From Betaproteobacteria bacterium (GTDB taxonomy: Bacteria > Pseudomonadota > Gammaproteobacteria > Burkholderiales > Casimicrobiaceae), in contig JADJWJ010000005.1 in the NCBI GenBank assembly GCA_016716425.1, positions 1 to 64,000 of the forward strand: a stretch of 64,000 bases of DNA, read 5' to 3'. Below are positions 7,573 through 16,466 of this stretch, one piece after another. Under the pieces are notes generated by a model, which worked only from the letters and a program-made list of their open reading frames with translations, did no database searches and had not been told where the DNA came from. Made by a program: the position numbers and the translations under genes. Positions within the stretch are counted from its first letter, which is position 1. Each line of letters opens with the position of its first letter.

Positions 7573-8893
7573 ATGACTACTACCGCCGCGATGCCTGCCA
7601 GCGCCAAGAAGCCGCAGAACGTCCAGAAGGAGGACGCGATGTGGCTGCAGAAGGAGCTCATCAACAGCAACTACCACGAGCTCGCCACCGCGCGCGAGCA
7701 CGGGCCGCAAGGTGTCGGCCACGTTCGTGCCGGGCAACCTGAACGAGCTGCTGATGTGCTTCGACTTCGCGCGCAGCCTGCCCGAGACGAACGCGCTGCA
7801 GAACGGCATGCGCAAGAAGTCGGGCAAGTTCATCATGGACGCCGAGCGCGACGGCCAGTCGGAGGACGTCTGCACTTACGTCAAGGCCGACCTCGGCATG
7901 ATGCTGGGCGGCGAGGTCGGCCCCACGGGCGACCCGCTGCCGACGCCCGACATCCTGCTGCTGTCGTACACCGGCTGCTTCACGTTCATGAAGTGGTTCG
8001 AGCTGATCCGCCACAAGTACGGCTGCGAGACGGTGATGCTGCACGTGCCGTACCAGGGCGAAGGCAAGGTCGCGCCGAACATGCGCGACTACGTGGTGAA
8101 GCAGCTGAAGGAGACGGTCATCCCGACGCTGGAGCGCGTGTCCGGCGTCAAGTTCGACATCGACCGGCTGCGCCAGTACATGCGGGAGTCCGCGAAGGCC
8201 GAGGAGGATCTCGTCGCGGTGCTGCAGTCGGCGAAGAACCGGCCCTCCCCCATCGACGGCTACTTCGGCGCCGTCTACTACATCGGGCCGATCTTCACGG
8301 CGTTCCGCGGCATGCCGGAGGCCACGCAGTACTACCACGTGCTGCGCGGCGAGATCGAGGAGCGCGTGCGCGCCGGCAAGGGTCCGATCACGCCGGACGG
8401 CGAGATGACCGATGAGAAGTACCGGCTGGTCGTCGAGGGCCCGCCCAACTGGACGAGCTTCCGCGACTTCTGGAAGATGTTCTACGACGAAGGCGCGGTC
8501 GTCGTCGCGTCGACCTACGCGAAGGTCGGCGGCGTCTACGACTTCGGCTTCCGGCACGACCCCGACCATCCGATCGAGTCGCTGGCCGAGTACTGCCTCG
8601 GCTGCTACACGAACCTGAACCTGCCGTCGCGGATCGACATGATCTGCCGCTACATCGACGAGTACCAGGCGGACGGCCTGCTCATCAACTCGATCAAGAG
8701 CTGCAACAGCTTCTCGGCCGGGCAGCTCCTCGTGCTGCGCGAGGTCGAGAAGCGCACGGGCAAGCCGGCCGCGTTCATCGAGACCGACCTGGTCGACCCG
8801 CGCTACTTCTCGGCCGCGAACGTCAAGAACCGTCTGGAGAGCTACTTCCAGATGATCAAGGCGAAGCGGGTCGCCACCGCCGCCGCGCACTGA
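7573..8893 (+). CDS. bcrB: benzoyl-CoA reductase, subunit B (single-base frameshift near codon 45)
   Basis: The true start is ATG 7573 (GGGAG 7 nt upstream; MTTTAAMPASAKKPQNVQKE). Frame 1 runs through LATAREH and is then lost at GGGCCGC (7702-7708). The rest (KVSATFVPGNLNELLMCFDF to the end at 8893) is in another frame. Removing one G from 7702-7704 gives EHGRKVSATF, the continuity expected for BcrB, and a protein of about 439 aa. An automatic call would start at GTG 7712 and lose the N-terminus. Later motifs are intact (LLLSYTGCFTFMKWFE, EYCLGCYTNLNLPSR, SIKSCNSFSAGQL). All other bcr genes are intact, so a sequencing indel is likelier than a dead gene. Confidence 0.9.
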
Positions 8894-8905
8894 AGAGGGC
8901 AGACC

Positions 8906-10249
8906 ATGCGCTGCTTCATCGGCATCGATTTGGGCTCGACCACCACCAAGGCGGTCGTCATGGACGAGCACCGGAACGTGCTCGGACGCGGCATCACGAA
9001 CTCGCGCTCGAACTACGACACCGCCGCGTCCATCGCCAAGCAGGAGGCCCTCGTCAACGGCCGCTTCTACCTGTTCCGGCAGGCGCTCGGGTCCACCGGC
9101 GCGCTGAACGGACAGCTCGACACGTTCCTGGGCCAGCTCGAGCGCGACTTCCGCTCGGAGCAGTACCTGGAGCAGCTGCGAGACCTCGAGGCGACGTGCC
9201 AGCGGAACGTCGCGACCGCCAAGTTCGGCGACAGCGCGGGCGCCGTCGGCGAGGCGCTGACCGAGGTGTTCCGGCGGCTCGCCGTCGAGGCGCCGACGCT
9301 CTTCGCGCCCGGCGCCAAGCGCAAGTCCGACTTCTTCCGGGACATCGCCGGCGCGCAGTACCTCGCGACCGGCGAGACGGTGGCGAAGGACGCCGGCATC
9401 CGGTACGACTTCCTGCTCAACGTCTTCGACCGCTCGATCATCGAGGTCGAGAATCGCATCTACGGCGACTCGATCCGGCGGCACCTGCTCGCCGCGCTGG
9501 AGCGCACGTTCGTCGAGCTGCCGGACACCGCCGGCAGGCGGGCCGAGGTCGAGGCCCCCATCAAGGGGATCCTCGACATGGCGATGGAGGAGACCTACGT
9601 CGTGGGCACGGGCTACGGCCGCGCCCGGCTGCCGTTCTCCAAGGAGCACGTGCGCTCGGAGATCCTGTGCCACGGCTTGGGCGCGCACGTGATGTACCCG
9701 AATACGGCGACGGTGCTCGACATCGGCGGACAGGACACGAAGGCGATCCAGGTCGACCCGCACGGCATCGTCGAGAGCTTCCAGATGAACGACCGCTGCG
9801 CGGCGGGCTGCGGGCGCTACCTCGGCTACATCGCCGACGAGATGAACATGGGCCTGCACGAGCTGGGGCCGCTCGCGATGAAGTCGACCAAGACGATCCG
9901 CATCAACTCGACGTGCACGGTGTTCGCCGGCGCCGAGCTGCGCGATCGCCTGGCGCTCGGCGACAAGCGCGAGGACATCATGGCCGGGCTGCACCGCGCG
10001 ATCATCCTGCGCGCGATGTCGATCCTCGCGCGCTCGGGCGGCATCCGCGACGAGTTCACGTTCACCGGCGGCGTGGCCAAGAACGAGGCGGCGGTCAAGG
10101 CATTGAAGCAGCTCGTGCAGGAGAACTACGGCGAGCTGACGCTCAACATCAATCCGGACTCGATCTACACCGGCGCGCTCGGCGGTGCGACGTTCGCGTG
10201 GCGCGCGGTGGTCGAGGAAGGCAAGGTCGCGGAGGCACGGGCGGCGTGA
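8906..10249 (+). CDS. bcrA: benzoyl-CoA reductase, ATPase/electron-activating subunit A
   Basis: 447 aa BadF/BadG/HgdC ASKHA-fold ATPase. Phosphate loop DLGSTTTK (8-15), GGQDTK about 274-279, cluster segment NDRCAAGCGRY about 295-305, and TGGVAKN about 387-393. BcrA and BcrD share a [4Fe-4S] cluster and hydrolyse ATP to drive low-potential electrons from ferredoxin to BcrBC. It follows bcrB by 12 nt. Length matches Thauera BcrA (~438 aa). Confidence 0.94.
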   Translation: MRCFIGIDLGSTTTKAVVMDEHRNVLGRGITNSRSNYDTAASIAKQEALVNGRFYLFRQALGSTGALNGQLDTFLGQLERDFRSEQYLEQLRDLEATCQRNVATAKFGDSAGAVGEALTEVFRRLAVEAPTLFAPGAKRKSDFFRDIAGAQYLATGETVAKDAGIRYDFLLNVFDRSIIEVENRIYGDSIRRHLLAALERTFVELPDTAGRRAEVEAPIKGILDMAMEETYVVGTGYGRARLPFSKEHVRSEILCHGLGAHVMYPNTATVLDIGGQDTKAIQVDPHGIVESFQMNDRCAAGCGRYLGYIADEMNMGLHELGPLAMKSTKTIRINSTCTVFAGAELRDRLALGDKREDIMAGLHRAIILRAMSILARSGGIRDEFTFTGGVAKNEAAVKALKQLVQENYGELTLNINPDSIYTGALGGATFAWRAVVEEGKVAEARAA

Positions 10250-10261
10250 GCCGGACGGACG

Positions 10262-10374
10262 CGCCCCTCACCCCAACCCTCTCCCCGCTTCGGAGGGCGA
10301 GGGAGGCACACTGCGCGGCGCCCGCGCGGATCTCCGTCGCGCCGTTCGTGGGGAGAGGGTTGGGCTGAGGGGCG
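10262..10374. repeat. long inverted repeat in the bcrA-bcrD gap
   Basis: The 223-bp gap 10250-10472 splits two subunits of one complex. A 25-nt arm at 10262-10286 (begins CGCCCCTCACCCC) pairs with 10350-10374 (ends GCTGAGGGGCG) with one mismatch. Further GC-rich palindromic sequence runs to about 10445. It looks like an inserted palindromic repeat. No ORF is supported inside. Confidence 0.7.
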
Positions 10375-10472
10375 CATGGCGCCCTCGCCGCGACCGGGAA
10401 CTCCCTCGCCCCGCGAGCGCGGGCAGAGGGTCGGGGCGAGGGGCATTCAGGCATGACGAGGACGACAGGACC

Positions 10473-11312
10473 ATGACCATCACGATCGGCATCGACATCG
10501 GTTCAGGCGCGGTCAAGTCCGTGCTGTTCCGGACGGACGGCGACACGCAGGAATGGCTGGCGAAGCGCTGCGAGCGCATCCGCCGCCGCGACCCGATGCA
10601 GCTTGCCGAGGAAGGCCGCGACGGCGTGCTCGCCGACGCCGGCGTGGACCCGGCGGCCGTCGAGTACATCGCGACGACCGGCGAAGGCGAGAATGTCAAG
10701 TTCGCGACCGGACACTTCTACTCGATGACGACGCATGCGCGCGGCGGCGTGTTCCTGCATCCCGGCGCCAACGCGGTGGTCGACATCGGCGCGCTCAACG
10801 GCCGGGCGATCTACGTCGACGCGCGCGGCAAGGTGCTCTCCTACAAGATGACGAGCCAATGCGCGTCGGGCTCCGGCCAGTTCCTCGAGAACATCGCGCG
10901 CTACCTCGGCGTGGCGGTCGAGGAGATCGGCCCGCTGTCGCAGACGTCGAAGGACCCGGAGAAGGTCAGCTCGATCTGCGCGGTGCTCGCCGAGACCGAC
11001 GTCATCAACATGGTGTCGCGCGGCATCGCCACGCCTGATATCCTCAAGGGCATCCACCTGTCGATGGCGTCGCGCATCGTCAAGCTGCTGAAGGTCACCG
11101 GCATCAAGGAAGGCACGGCGCTGCTGACGGGCGGCCTGGCGCTCGACACCGGGCTGCTGGCGGCGATCGGCGAGGAGATGGTCAACGAGAAGGTCAACGT
11201 GACCGCGGTCAATCACCCCGACTCGATCTATGCCGGCGCGATCGGGGCTGCGCTGTGGGGCGCGTTCCGCCACGCCAGGCTGCGCGAGCTGACCGAGCGC
11301 GCGGCCGCCTGA
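10473..11312 (+). CDS. bcrD: benzoyl-CoA reductase, ATPase/electron-activating subunit D
   Basis: 279 aa (Thauera BcrD ~282). ASKHA ATPase with GIDIGSGAVKSV at the N-terminus, VVDIGALNGRA, the cluster-binding segment TSQCASGSGQF, SSICAVLAETD and LLTGGLALD. It pairs with BcrA around a bridging [4Fe-4S] cluster. ATG chosen with AGGA just upstream; the long in-frame extension to the left is the intergenic repeat translated and is rejected. Confidence 0.93.
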   Translation: MTITIGIDIGSGAVKSVLFRTDGDTQEWLAKRCERIRRRDPMQLAEEGRDGVLADAGVDPAAVEYIATTGEGENVKFATGHFYSMTTHARGGVFLHPGANAVVDIGALNGRAIYVDARGKVLSYKMTSQCASGSGQFLENIARYLGVAVEEIGPLSQTSKDPEKVSSICAVLAETDVINMVSRGIATPDILKGIHLSMASRIVKLLKVTGIKEGTALLTGGLALDTGLLAAIGEEMVNEKVNVTAVNHPDSIYAGAIGAALWGAFRHARLRELTERAAA

Positions 11313-11329
11313 ACACCGACGAGGAAATC

Positions 11330-11575
11330 ATGGCACTGCTCATCAACGACAACTGCACCGCCTGCGACGCCTGCAAGCCGGTGTGCCCGAACGAAGCGAT
11401 CTCCGCCGGCGACACGATCTACGTGATCGATCCCGCGCGCTGCACCGAATGCGTCGGCGCCGAGGACGAGCCGCAGTGCAAGCTCGTGTGCCCGGCCGAC
11501 TGCATCGTGGTCAACCCGGACTTCCAGGAGAGCCCGGACGAGTTGATGGCGAAGTACGAGTCGCTGCACGGCTGA
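11330..11575 (+). CDS. fdx: 2[4Fe-4S] ferredoxin, electron donor of benzoyl-CoA reductase
   Basis: 81 aa. First cluster motif CTACDACKPVCP; second motif CTECVGAEDEPQCKLVCP, which has the inserted loop of Allochromatium/Thauera-type ferredoxins, known for very low potentials. It would carry electrons from KorAB to BcrA/D. ATG preceded by GAGGAAAT. Last gene of the had-bcr operon, convergent with the NnrS-like gene 13 bp away. Confidence 0.92.
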   Translation: MALLINDNCTACDACKPVCPNEAISAGDTIYVIDPARCTECVGAEDEPQCKLVCPADCIVVNPDFQESPDELMAKYESLHG

Positions 11576-11588
11576 CCGCCGCGCACCT

Positions 11589-12689
11589 TCAGGGCGCCGC
11601 GGTCCCGCCGCGCCCTCCCCGCCACACCGCGGTGAGCGCGGTCGCGATGAACAGCGCGATCGCCGCCGCGTTGCCCAGCGCGCCCGCACGCAACCAGTCG
11701 AGCCGGTCGGCGACGTCGCCAGCGACCCGTACGGCCAGCGACAGGTGAAGCAGCGCGAGCGGCGCGTAGAACGCGGGCGTGTAGCGCATCTTCACGCGCA
11801 GCACCGCCGGGAAGATCACCGGCGCGTGGCCGAAGATCATCGCGAACACGAAGCCCAGCGCCAGCGCGTGCACGGCGACGTCGTACGCGCGTGTGCCCGG
11901 CGCGAGGCTGCCCGCCGCGACCACGACCGCGCCGCCGACCGCGAGCCACGCGTAGCCCGAAAGCAGGCACACGGCGATGTAGCGCGTCAGCCCCGCGCCG
12001 CGCACCGTGCGCCGCGCGATGTCCTGCTTCCCCAGCCACAGCGCCAGGGCGACGAGCGCTGCGCCGAGCGTCGCCGCGCTCCAGCCGGCGGTGGCGCCGC
12101 CCGCCAACGCGACGGCCATCACCGACACGATGGCGACGAACACGCGGCGCGCGGCCGGCGACGGCGGCAGGAACCGCGACAGCTCGAGCCGCTCGCCAGC
12201 GATGGTCAGGACCGGAAACGCGAGCCACCACGCGACGACCTCGTGCGCCGCCGCCCCCGCAGCCCACAGCGCGTTGCCGGCGCACCAGCAGGCGGCGCCC
12301 GCCGCGAGCGTGGCGGTGAACAGCGCGCGCTGGCGCACGAAGATCGCGACGGACGCGGCAGTCAGCGCGACGCTGCCGGCAAGGAGCAGCCACGCACCGG
12401 CGCCGGGCGCGCCCAGGATCGCAACGACGCCGCCGGCCCCCGCGAGCAGCGGCCCCGCGTACGCCCACGGCCGGCCGAGGGCGACGGCGCGCTCGAGCGC
12501 GATCACCGTGCCGAGGAACGCGCCGATCATCAGCGGGCCGTGCAGCGCCGCCGCGGAGGCCGCCGCGGCGGGCACGGTCACGCCCAGCCGCGCGAGCCCC
12601 GCGCCGACGCCGACGACGAGTCCCGCGAACCCGAGGACCAGCAGGGGCAGCCGCTGCAGCGCGACGCCCGGCTTCGCGTCGTCGCTCAC
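11589..12689 (-). CDS. NnrS-like multispanning membrane protein
   Basis: 366 aa, about 11-12 hydrophobic segments. HGPLMIGAFLGTVIALERAV near the N-terminus and HALALGFVFAMIFGHAPVIFPAVL near residues 265-290 match the conserved histidine-bearing helices of NnrS-type heme/copper membrane proteins linked to nitric oxide tolerance in denitrifiers. GTG start. Last gene of the long leftward operon, after the DUF59 gene and a repeat. The exact function is not known from sequence. Confidence 0.65.
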   Translation of the reverse strand: MSDDAKPGVALQRLPLLVLGFAGLVVGVGAGLARLGVTVPAAAASAAALHGPLMIGAFLGTVIALERAVALGRPWAYAGPLLAGAGGVVAILGAPGAGAWLLLAGSVALTAASVAIFVRQRALFTATLAAGAACWCAGNALWAAGAAAHEVVAWWLAFPVLTIAGERLELSRFLPPSPAARRVFVAIVSVMAVALAGGATAGWSAATLGAALVALALWLGKQDIARRTVRGAGLTRYIAVCLLSGYAWLAVGGAVVVAAGSLAPGTRAYDVAVHALALGFVFAMIFGHAPVIFPAVLRVKMRYTPAFYAPLALLHLSLAVRVAGDVADRLDWLRAGALGNAAAIALFIATALTAVWRGGRGGTAAP

Positions 12690-12718
12690 CGGCGTGTGCG
12701 CGCGGACGTCAGTCGCGA

Positions 12719-12785
12719 TGGGCCGTCCCGAGCGACGGACCTGCCCCCTCCGGGGGCAGCGAGCGCAGCGAGCGTGGGGGTCGTT
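12719..12785 (-). repeat. intercistronic repeat R1 (copy between DUF59 and NnrS-like genes)
   Basis: Shares the core GCAGCGAGCGCAGCGAGCG followed by TGGGGGTCGT, and a GCCCCCTCCGGGGGC-type hairpin, with the other R1 copies. On the minus-strand transcript it begins about 5 nt after the DUF59 stop. Confidence 0.8.
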
Positions 12786-12790
12786 TCACC

Positions 12791-13105
12791 TTAGGACGTC
12801 CAGCCGAAGTGCTCGCGGGCGATGCCCGACATGCGATCGGGCGTCCACGGCGGATCCCAGACCAGTTGCACCGTGACCGTGGTCCCGGGCGGCGCGATCG
12901 CCGCCGCGGCGGCGTGCACCTGCTCGGCGATCATGTCGGTCATCGGGCACGCGGCCGTGGTCATCGTGAGGTCGATGGCGATGGCGCCGTCACGGACCTC
13001 GATGCCGTACACGAGGCCCAGGTCGACAATGTTCATCCCGGCCTCGGGGTCCTCGACCTCCCGCAGCGCGTCGAGGACGGCGGCGTCGTCGGGCAGCGCG
13101 GTCAT
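12791..13105 (-). CDS. DUF59/MIP18-family Fe-S assembly (PaaD/SufT-like) protein
   Basis: 104 aa. ALREVEDPEAGMNIVDLGLVYGIEV and the TTAACPMTDMI segment with its conserved cysteine are hallmarks of the MIP18/DUF59 family, which helps mature Fe-S proteins. Being in an operon with several Fe-S/molybdenum enzymes (HcrABC, PadBC), a role in their maturation is reasonable but inferred. Flanked on both sides by R1 repeats. Confidence 0.8.
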   Translation of the reverse strand: MTALPDDAAVLDALREVEDPEAGMNIVDLGLVYGIEVRDGAIAIDLTMTTAACPMTDMIAEQVHAAAAAIAPPGTTVTVQLVWDPPWTPDRMSGIAREHFGWTS

Positions 13106-13116
13106 CGCCGAAGCGG

Positions 13117-13194
13117 GTCAGTGCCGTCGGGCCGTCCCGCGAGACCGGCCCGCCCCGTCGGGGGCAGCGAGCGCAGCGAACGCGGGGGGCGCTT
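13117..13194 (-). repeat. intercistronic repeat R1 (copy between double-GNAT and DUF59 genes)
   Basis: Diverged R1 copy (GGGCCGTCCCGCGAGACCGG, then CGTCGGGGGCAGCGAGCGCA). It starts within a few nt of the GNAT stop codon on the transcribed strand. Confidence 0.75.
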
Positions 13195-13197
13195 CAT

Positions 13198-14211
13198 CTA
13201 GTCGAACCGGCGCACGAACGGGAGCCGCTGCGACGGCGCAAAACCGACGTCGTAGAGGAAGCCCACGAGGCCGAAGTCGCGCGGTGCGACGACGGTCTCG
13301 ACGCGCTCGATGCGCAGCGCGCCCAGGTTCGCGAAGAGCTGCGACAGCAACGCATGGCCGACGCCGCGGTGCGCGTAGCCCGGATCGACGCCGATCGTGT
13401 CGATCACCGCCACCGGCTCCGTGCGGCCGAAGTCGCCCAGGTCGGCACGCGCCATCACGAAGCCGACGATCGCGCCGTCGAGCCGCGCCGTCAGCGAGAC
13501 GCGGATCGCCGACCCGTGCATCGCCTCGCCGAGCTTGTGCCGCATGTAGTCGGTGCGGTCGCGGCCGGTCAGCCGGCGGTCGATGCGGACGATCTCGGCG
13601 AGGTCGCGGTCCTCCATCGCGCGCACGTCGGCGGTGTCGCGCGCGAGGCGCTCGAAGTCGTTCGCCTGCGCAATGCCGTAGTCGATCTCCTGCAGCGTGC
13701 CCGCATCCGCGGGCTTCGGGTCGTCGCGCGCCGGGCGGTACTCGCCGCCCGCCACCGCGCAGTCGAGCACGTGGTTCGGAGCGAGCGTGAAGCCCATCTC
13801 GTCGATCCAGCGCACCATCCGGTGTTCGTTCCAGCGGGTCTGCGTGCGGACGTCGGCGAGGCCATGGCGCCGGCCGTAGTCGCACAGCGCGTCGAACAGG
13901 GAGGCGCCCACGCCGCGGCCCTTCGCGTCGGCGCGCACGCCGACCACCTCGAGCCGCAGGCCGGGCGCGCTGCGCCCGAATTCACCCTCGAGCACGCGCG
14001 CGAGGATGTAGCCGACGAGTCCCAGGTCGTCGACGGCGGCGAACTGCGCGTGCAGCTTCGGCTCGCGCATCGCTGCATCCAGCCGGCGCTCGAAGTACGC
14101 GCGTCGCGTGTGTCCCTCGCTCGCGGCGTCGATGGCCACGACGGCGTCGAGGTCTTCGCCGCGCAGCGGCCGGACCGTGGTCTTGCGCAATGCGACTGCT
14201 TCCATGCTCAT
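13198..14211 (-). CDS. tandem GNAT N-acetyltransferase
   Basis: 337 aa with two GNAT folds. Domain 1 is about residues 10-160 (acetyl-CoA loop VRADAKGRGVGASLFDAL); domain 2 is about 185-335 (VDPGYAHRGVGHALLSQLF). ATG at 14211; an FNR-like box lies about 70 bp upstream. GNATs in aromatic-degradation loci of Rhodopseudomonas either acetylate CoA ligases (Pat/KatA) or act on aromatic acids (BadL). A similar role here is possible because a ligase with the GK motif sits in the same operon, but the substrate cannot be read from sequence. Confidence 0.75.
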   Translation of the reverse strand: MSMEAVALRKTTVRPLRGEDLDAVVAIDAASEGHTRRAYFERRLDAAMREPKLHAQFAAVDDLGLVGYILARVLEGEFGRSAPGLRLEVVGVRADAKGRGVGASLFDALCDYGRRHGLADVRTQTRWNEHRMVRWIDEMGFTLAPNHVLDCAVAGGEYRPARDDPKPADAGTLQEIDYGIAQANDFERLARDTADVRAMEDRDLAEIVRIDRRLTGRDRTDYMRHKLGEAMHGSAIRVSLTARLDGAIVGFVMARADLGDFGRTEPVAVIDTIGVDPGYAHRGVGHALLSQLFANLGALRIERVETVVAPRDFGLVGFLYDVGFAPSQRLPFVRRFD

Positions 14212-14281
14212 GTCCGTCCCCGGTTTCGTCGTGGCGCCGGTGCGAAGTTCGTCACGTTACCAAGCACCGCGCCCAATGCCA

Positions 14282-14295
14282 TTGACTCGCATCAA
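14282..14295. promoter_or_regulatory. FNR-type box, one mismatch
   Basis: TTGACTCGCATCAA differs from TTGAT-N4-ATCAA at one position. It lies 71-84 bp upstream of the double-GNAT start, in the 105-bp gap after the acyl-CoA dehydrogenase stop. It could give the distal genes an internal anaerobic promoter. Confidence 0.4.
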
Positions 14296-14316
14296 GCTGT
14301 CTGCGCGCGTGCCCGC

Positions 14317-15501
14317 TCAGGGCGCGCCCGCCTTCAGCGTGTCGGCCCCCAGCACGAGCTGCAGCACTTCGCTGGTGCCCTCGTAGATCCGCAGCGCACG
14401 GATCTCGCGATACAGGCGCTCCACCGGCACGCCGCGGACCACGCCCAGGCCGCCCCACATCTGCACCGCCGCGTCGATGACGCGCTGCGCCGATTCCGTG
14501 GCGAAGAGCTTCGCCATCGACGACTCGCGCGTCACGCGCGTGCCGAGCACGTCCTTGGTCCACGCGGCGCGATAGACGAGCAGCGCGCTCGCGTCGACGG
14601 CGACCGCCATGTCGGCGAGCTTCGCCTGCGTCAGCTGGTACTCGGCGAGCGCGCGGCCGAACACGCGGCGCCGGTGCGCGCGCGCCGTGGCCTCGTCGAG
14701 CGCCCGCCGCGCGAAGCCCAGCGCCGCGGCGCCGACGGTCGAGCGGAAGATGTCGAGCGTGGCCATCGCGATCTTGAAGCCTTCGCCCGGCGCGCCGACC
14801 CGCGCGTCGCCGGGCACGCGGCAATCCGTGAGACGCAGCGTGCCGAGCGGGTGCGGCGCGCAAACGTCGATGCGCTCCGACGCGTCGAGGCCGGCCGCGC
14901 GCGCATCGACGACGAACGCCGACAGCCCGCGGCTCCCGGGGGCCTCCCCGGTGCGCGCGAACACGACGTAGAAGTCGGCAAGCCCGGCGTTCGAGATCCA
15001 CGTCTTGACGCCGTCGAGCCGCCAGCCGTCGCCGGCGGGCGTGGCGGTGGTCGCGATGGCGCCGACGTCCGATCCGGCGTCGGGCTCGGACAGCGCAAAT
15101 GCCGCAATGCGCGTGCCGGCGGCGACACCCGGCAGCAGCGCGCGCTTCTGCGCGTCGCTGCCGTACAGCGTGACCGGCGCGCTGCCCAGCCCCTGCATCG
15201 CGAACGCGAAGTCGGCAAGTCCCGAAGCGCGGGCGAGCGTCTCGCGCGCGACGCACAGGCTGCGTGCGTCGAGCTTCTCGTGCGCGCCGCCGTAGGCCGC
15301 CGGTACCGTGAGCCGCAGCAGGCCCGCCTCGCCCAGCGCGCGCACGATGCGGCCGACGCACGCATAGACGGCGTCGAGCGAGTCCTCGCCGCCTGCCAGC
15401 AGCGGCGGCAGCGCGGACGCCGCGAACGCCTCGACGTCGCGCGCGTGCGCGCGGTGCCGGTCGTCGAAGAACGGCCACGCGAGAAAGCTTGCATCCGCCA
15501 C
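14317..15501 (-). CDS. acyl-CoA dehydrogenase
   Basis: 394 aa flavoprotein. FALSEPDAGSDVGAI and TWISNAGLADFYVVFART are FAD/acyl-CoA-binding signatures, RIYEGTSEVLQLVLG is the C-terminal motif, and QMWGGLGVVRG is also present. GTG start. In the operon it follows two crotonases and a BadH-like SDR. That set parallels the alicyclic acid pathway of Rhodopseudomonas (AliB, BadK, BadH, BadI) and also the later steps of 2-aminobenzoyl-CoA breakdown. The substrate is undecided. Confidence 0.88.
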   Translation of the reverse strand: MADASFLAWPFFDDRHRAHARDVEAFAASALPPLLAGGEDSLDAVYACVGRIVRALGEAGLLRLTVPAAYGGAHEKLDARSLCVARETLARASGLADFAFAMQGLGSAPVTLYGSDAQKRALLPGVAAGTRIAAFALSEPDAGSDVGAIATTATPAGDGWRLDGVKTWISNAGLADFYVVFARTGEAPGSRGLSAFVVDARAAGLDASERIDVCAPHPLGTLRLTDCRVPGDARVGAPGEGFKIAMATLDIFRSTVGAAALGFARRALDEATARAHRRRVFGRALAEYQLTQAKLADMAVAVDASALLVYRAAWTKDVLGTRVTRESSMAKLFATESAQRVIDAAVQMWGGLGVVRGVPVERLYREIRALRIYEGTSEVLQLVLGADTLKAGAP

Positions 15502-15619
15502 TAGCGAGTCCCGTGCAAGCGCGCACCAGCCACTCGTACCGTACCATCTCCCCTCTGCCGCAAGCGGGCGAGGGGGAAGGGGTGACGGCGCGGCTCGTCG
15601 TGCATGTTCAGGACGCGCA

Positions 15620-16438
15620 TCAGTTGCCTTCGAACACCGGCTTCTGCTTGGCGACGAACGCGTGGTACGCGCGCTCGAAGTCGTTGGTCTGCATGCAGAT
15701 CGCCTGCGCCTGCGCCTCCGCCTCGATGCACTCGCCCAGGCCCGAGTTCCACTCCTGCCACAGCATCGTCTTGGTCATCATGTGGCCGAACGTCGGGCCG
15801 TCGGCGAGACTTTGCGCCATCGCCGTCGCTTCTGCCAGAAGATTTTCCGGCTCGACCAGCCGGTTGTGGAAGCCGATGCGCTCGCCCTCCTCGCCGCCGA
15901 CCACGCGACCCGTGTACAGCAGGTCGGCGGCGCGCGACAGGCCGATCAGGCGCGGCAGCAGCGTGCACGCGCCCATGTCGGCGGCGGCCAGCCCGACGCG
16001 GACGAACAGGAACGCGAGCTTGCTGCGCGCGGTCGCGTAGCGCATGTCGGACGCGCAGGCGATCAACGCGCCGGCGCCGGTGCACACGCCGTCGATGGCC
16101 GCGACGATCGGCTGCGGGCACGCGCGCATCGCCTTGACGAGGTCGCCGGTCATCCGCGTGAACTCGAGCAGGCCCGTCATGTCCATCTTGACCAGCGGGC
16201 CGATGATCTCGTGCACGTCGCCGCCCGAGCAGAAATTGCCGCCCTCGCCGGTGAACACGACCGCCTTGACGTCGGTCGCGTAGACCATCTCGCGGAACAG
16301 GTCGCGCAACTCGCCGTAGGAGTCGAACGTCAGCGGGTTCTTGCGGTCGGGCCGGTTCAGCGTGATCGTGGCGACACGGCCGGCGACGGCGTAGTGGAAG
16401 TGGGTGGCCTTGTAGCCGGCCAGGGCGACGCGCTTCAT
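15620..16438 (-). CDS. enoyl-CoA hydratase/isomerase family protein
   Basis: 272 aa crotonase fold. GEGGNFCSGGDVHEI and GVCTGAGALIACASDMRYA form the oxyanion hole; AFLFVRVGLAAADMGACTLLPRLIG is the region that often carries catalytic residues. ATG with GAGGAG 10 nt upstream. It lacks the PKMGS-type segment of BadI-like ring hydrolases, so hydratase or a different crotonase chemistry is more likely than ring opening. Confidence 0.82.
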   Translation of the reverse strand: MKRVALAGYKATHFHYAVAGRVATITLNRPDRKNPLTFDSYGELRDLFREMVYATDVKAVVFTGEGGNFCSGGDVHEIIGPLVKMDMTGLLEFTRMTGDLVKAMRACPQPIVAAIDGVCTGAGALIACASDMRYATARSKLAFLFVRVGLAAADMGACTLLPRLIGLSRAADLLYTGRVVGGEEGERIGFHNRLVEPENLLAEATAMAQSLADGPTFGHMMTKTMLWQEWNSGLGECIEAEAQAQAICMQTNDFERAYHAFVAKQKPVFEGN

Positions 16439-16466
16439 GGTGGTTTCACTCCTCGAACGTTGCGGA

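Noticed and set aside
7573..8415. Frame 1 of bcrB read as a separate 280-aa protein
   Set aside because: After codon 46 it is an Arg-rich out-of-frame reading of bcrB; only the first ~45 codons are genuine.
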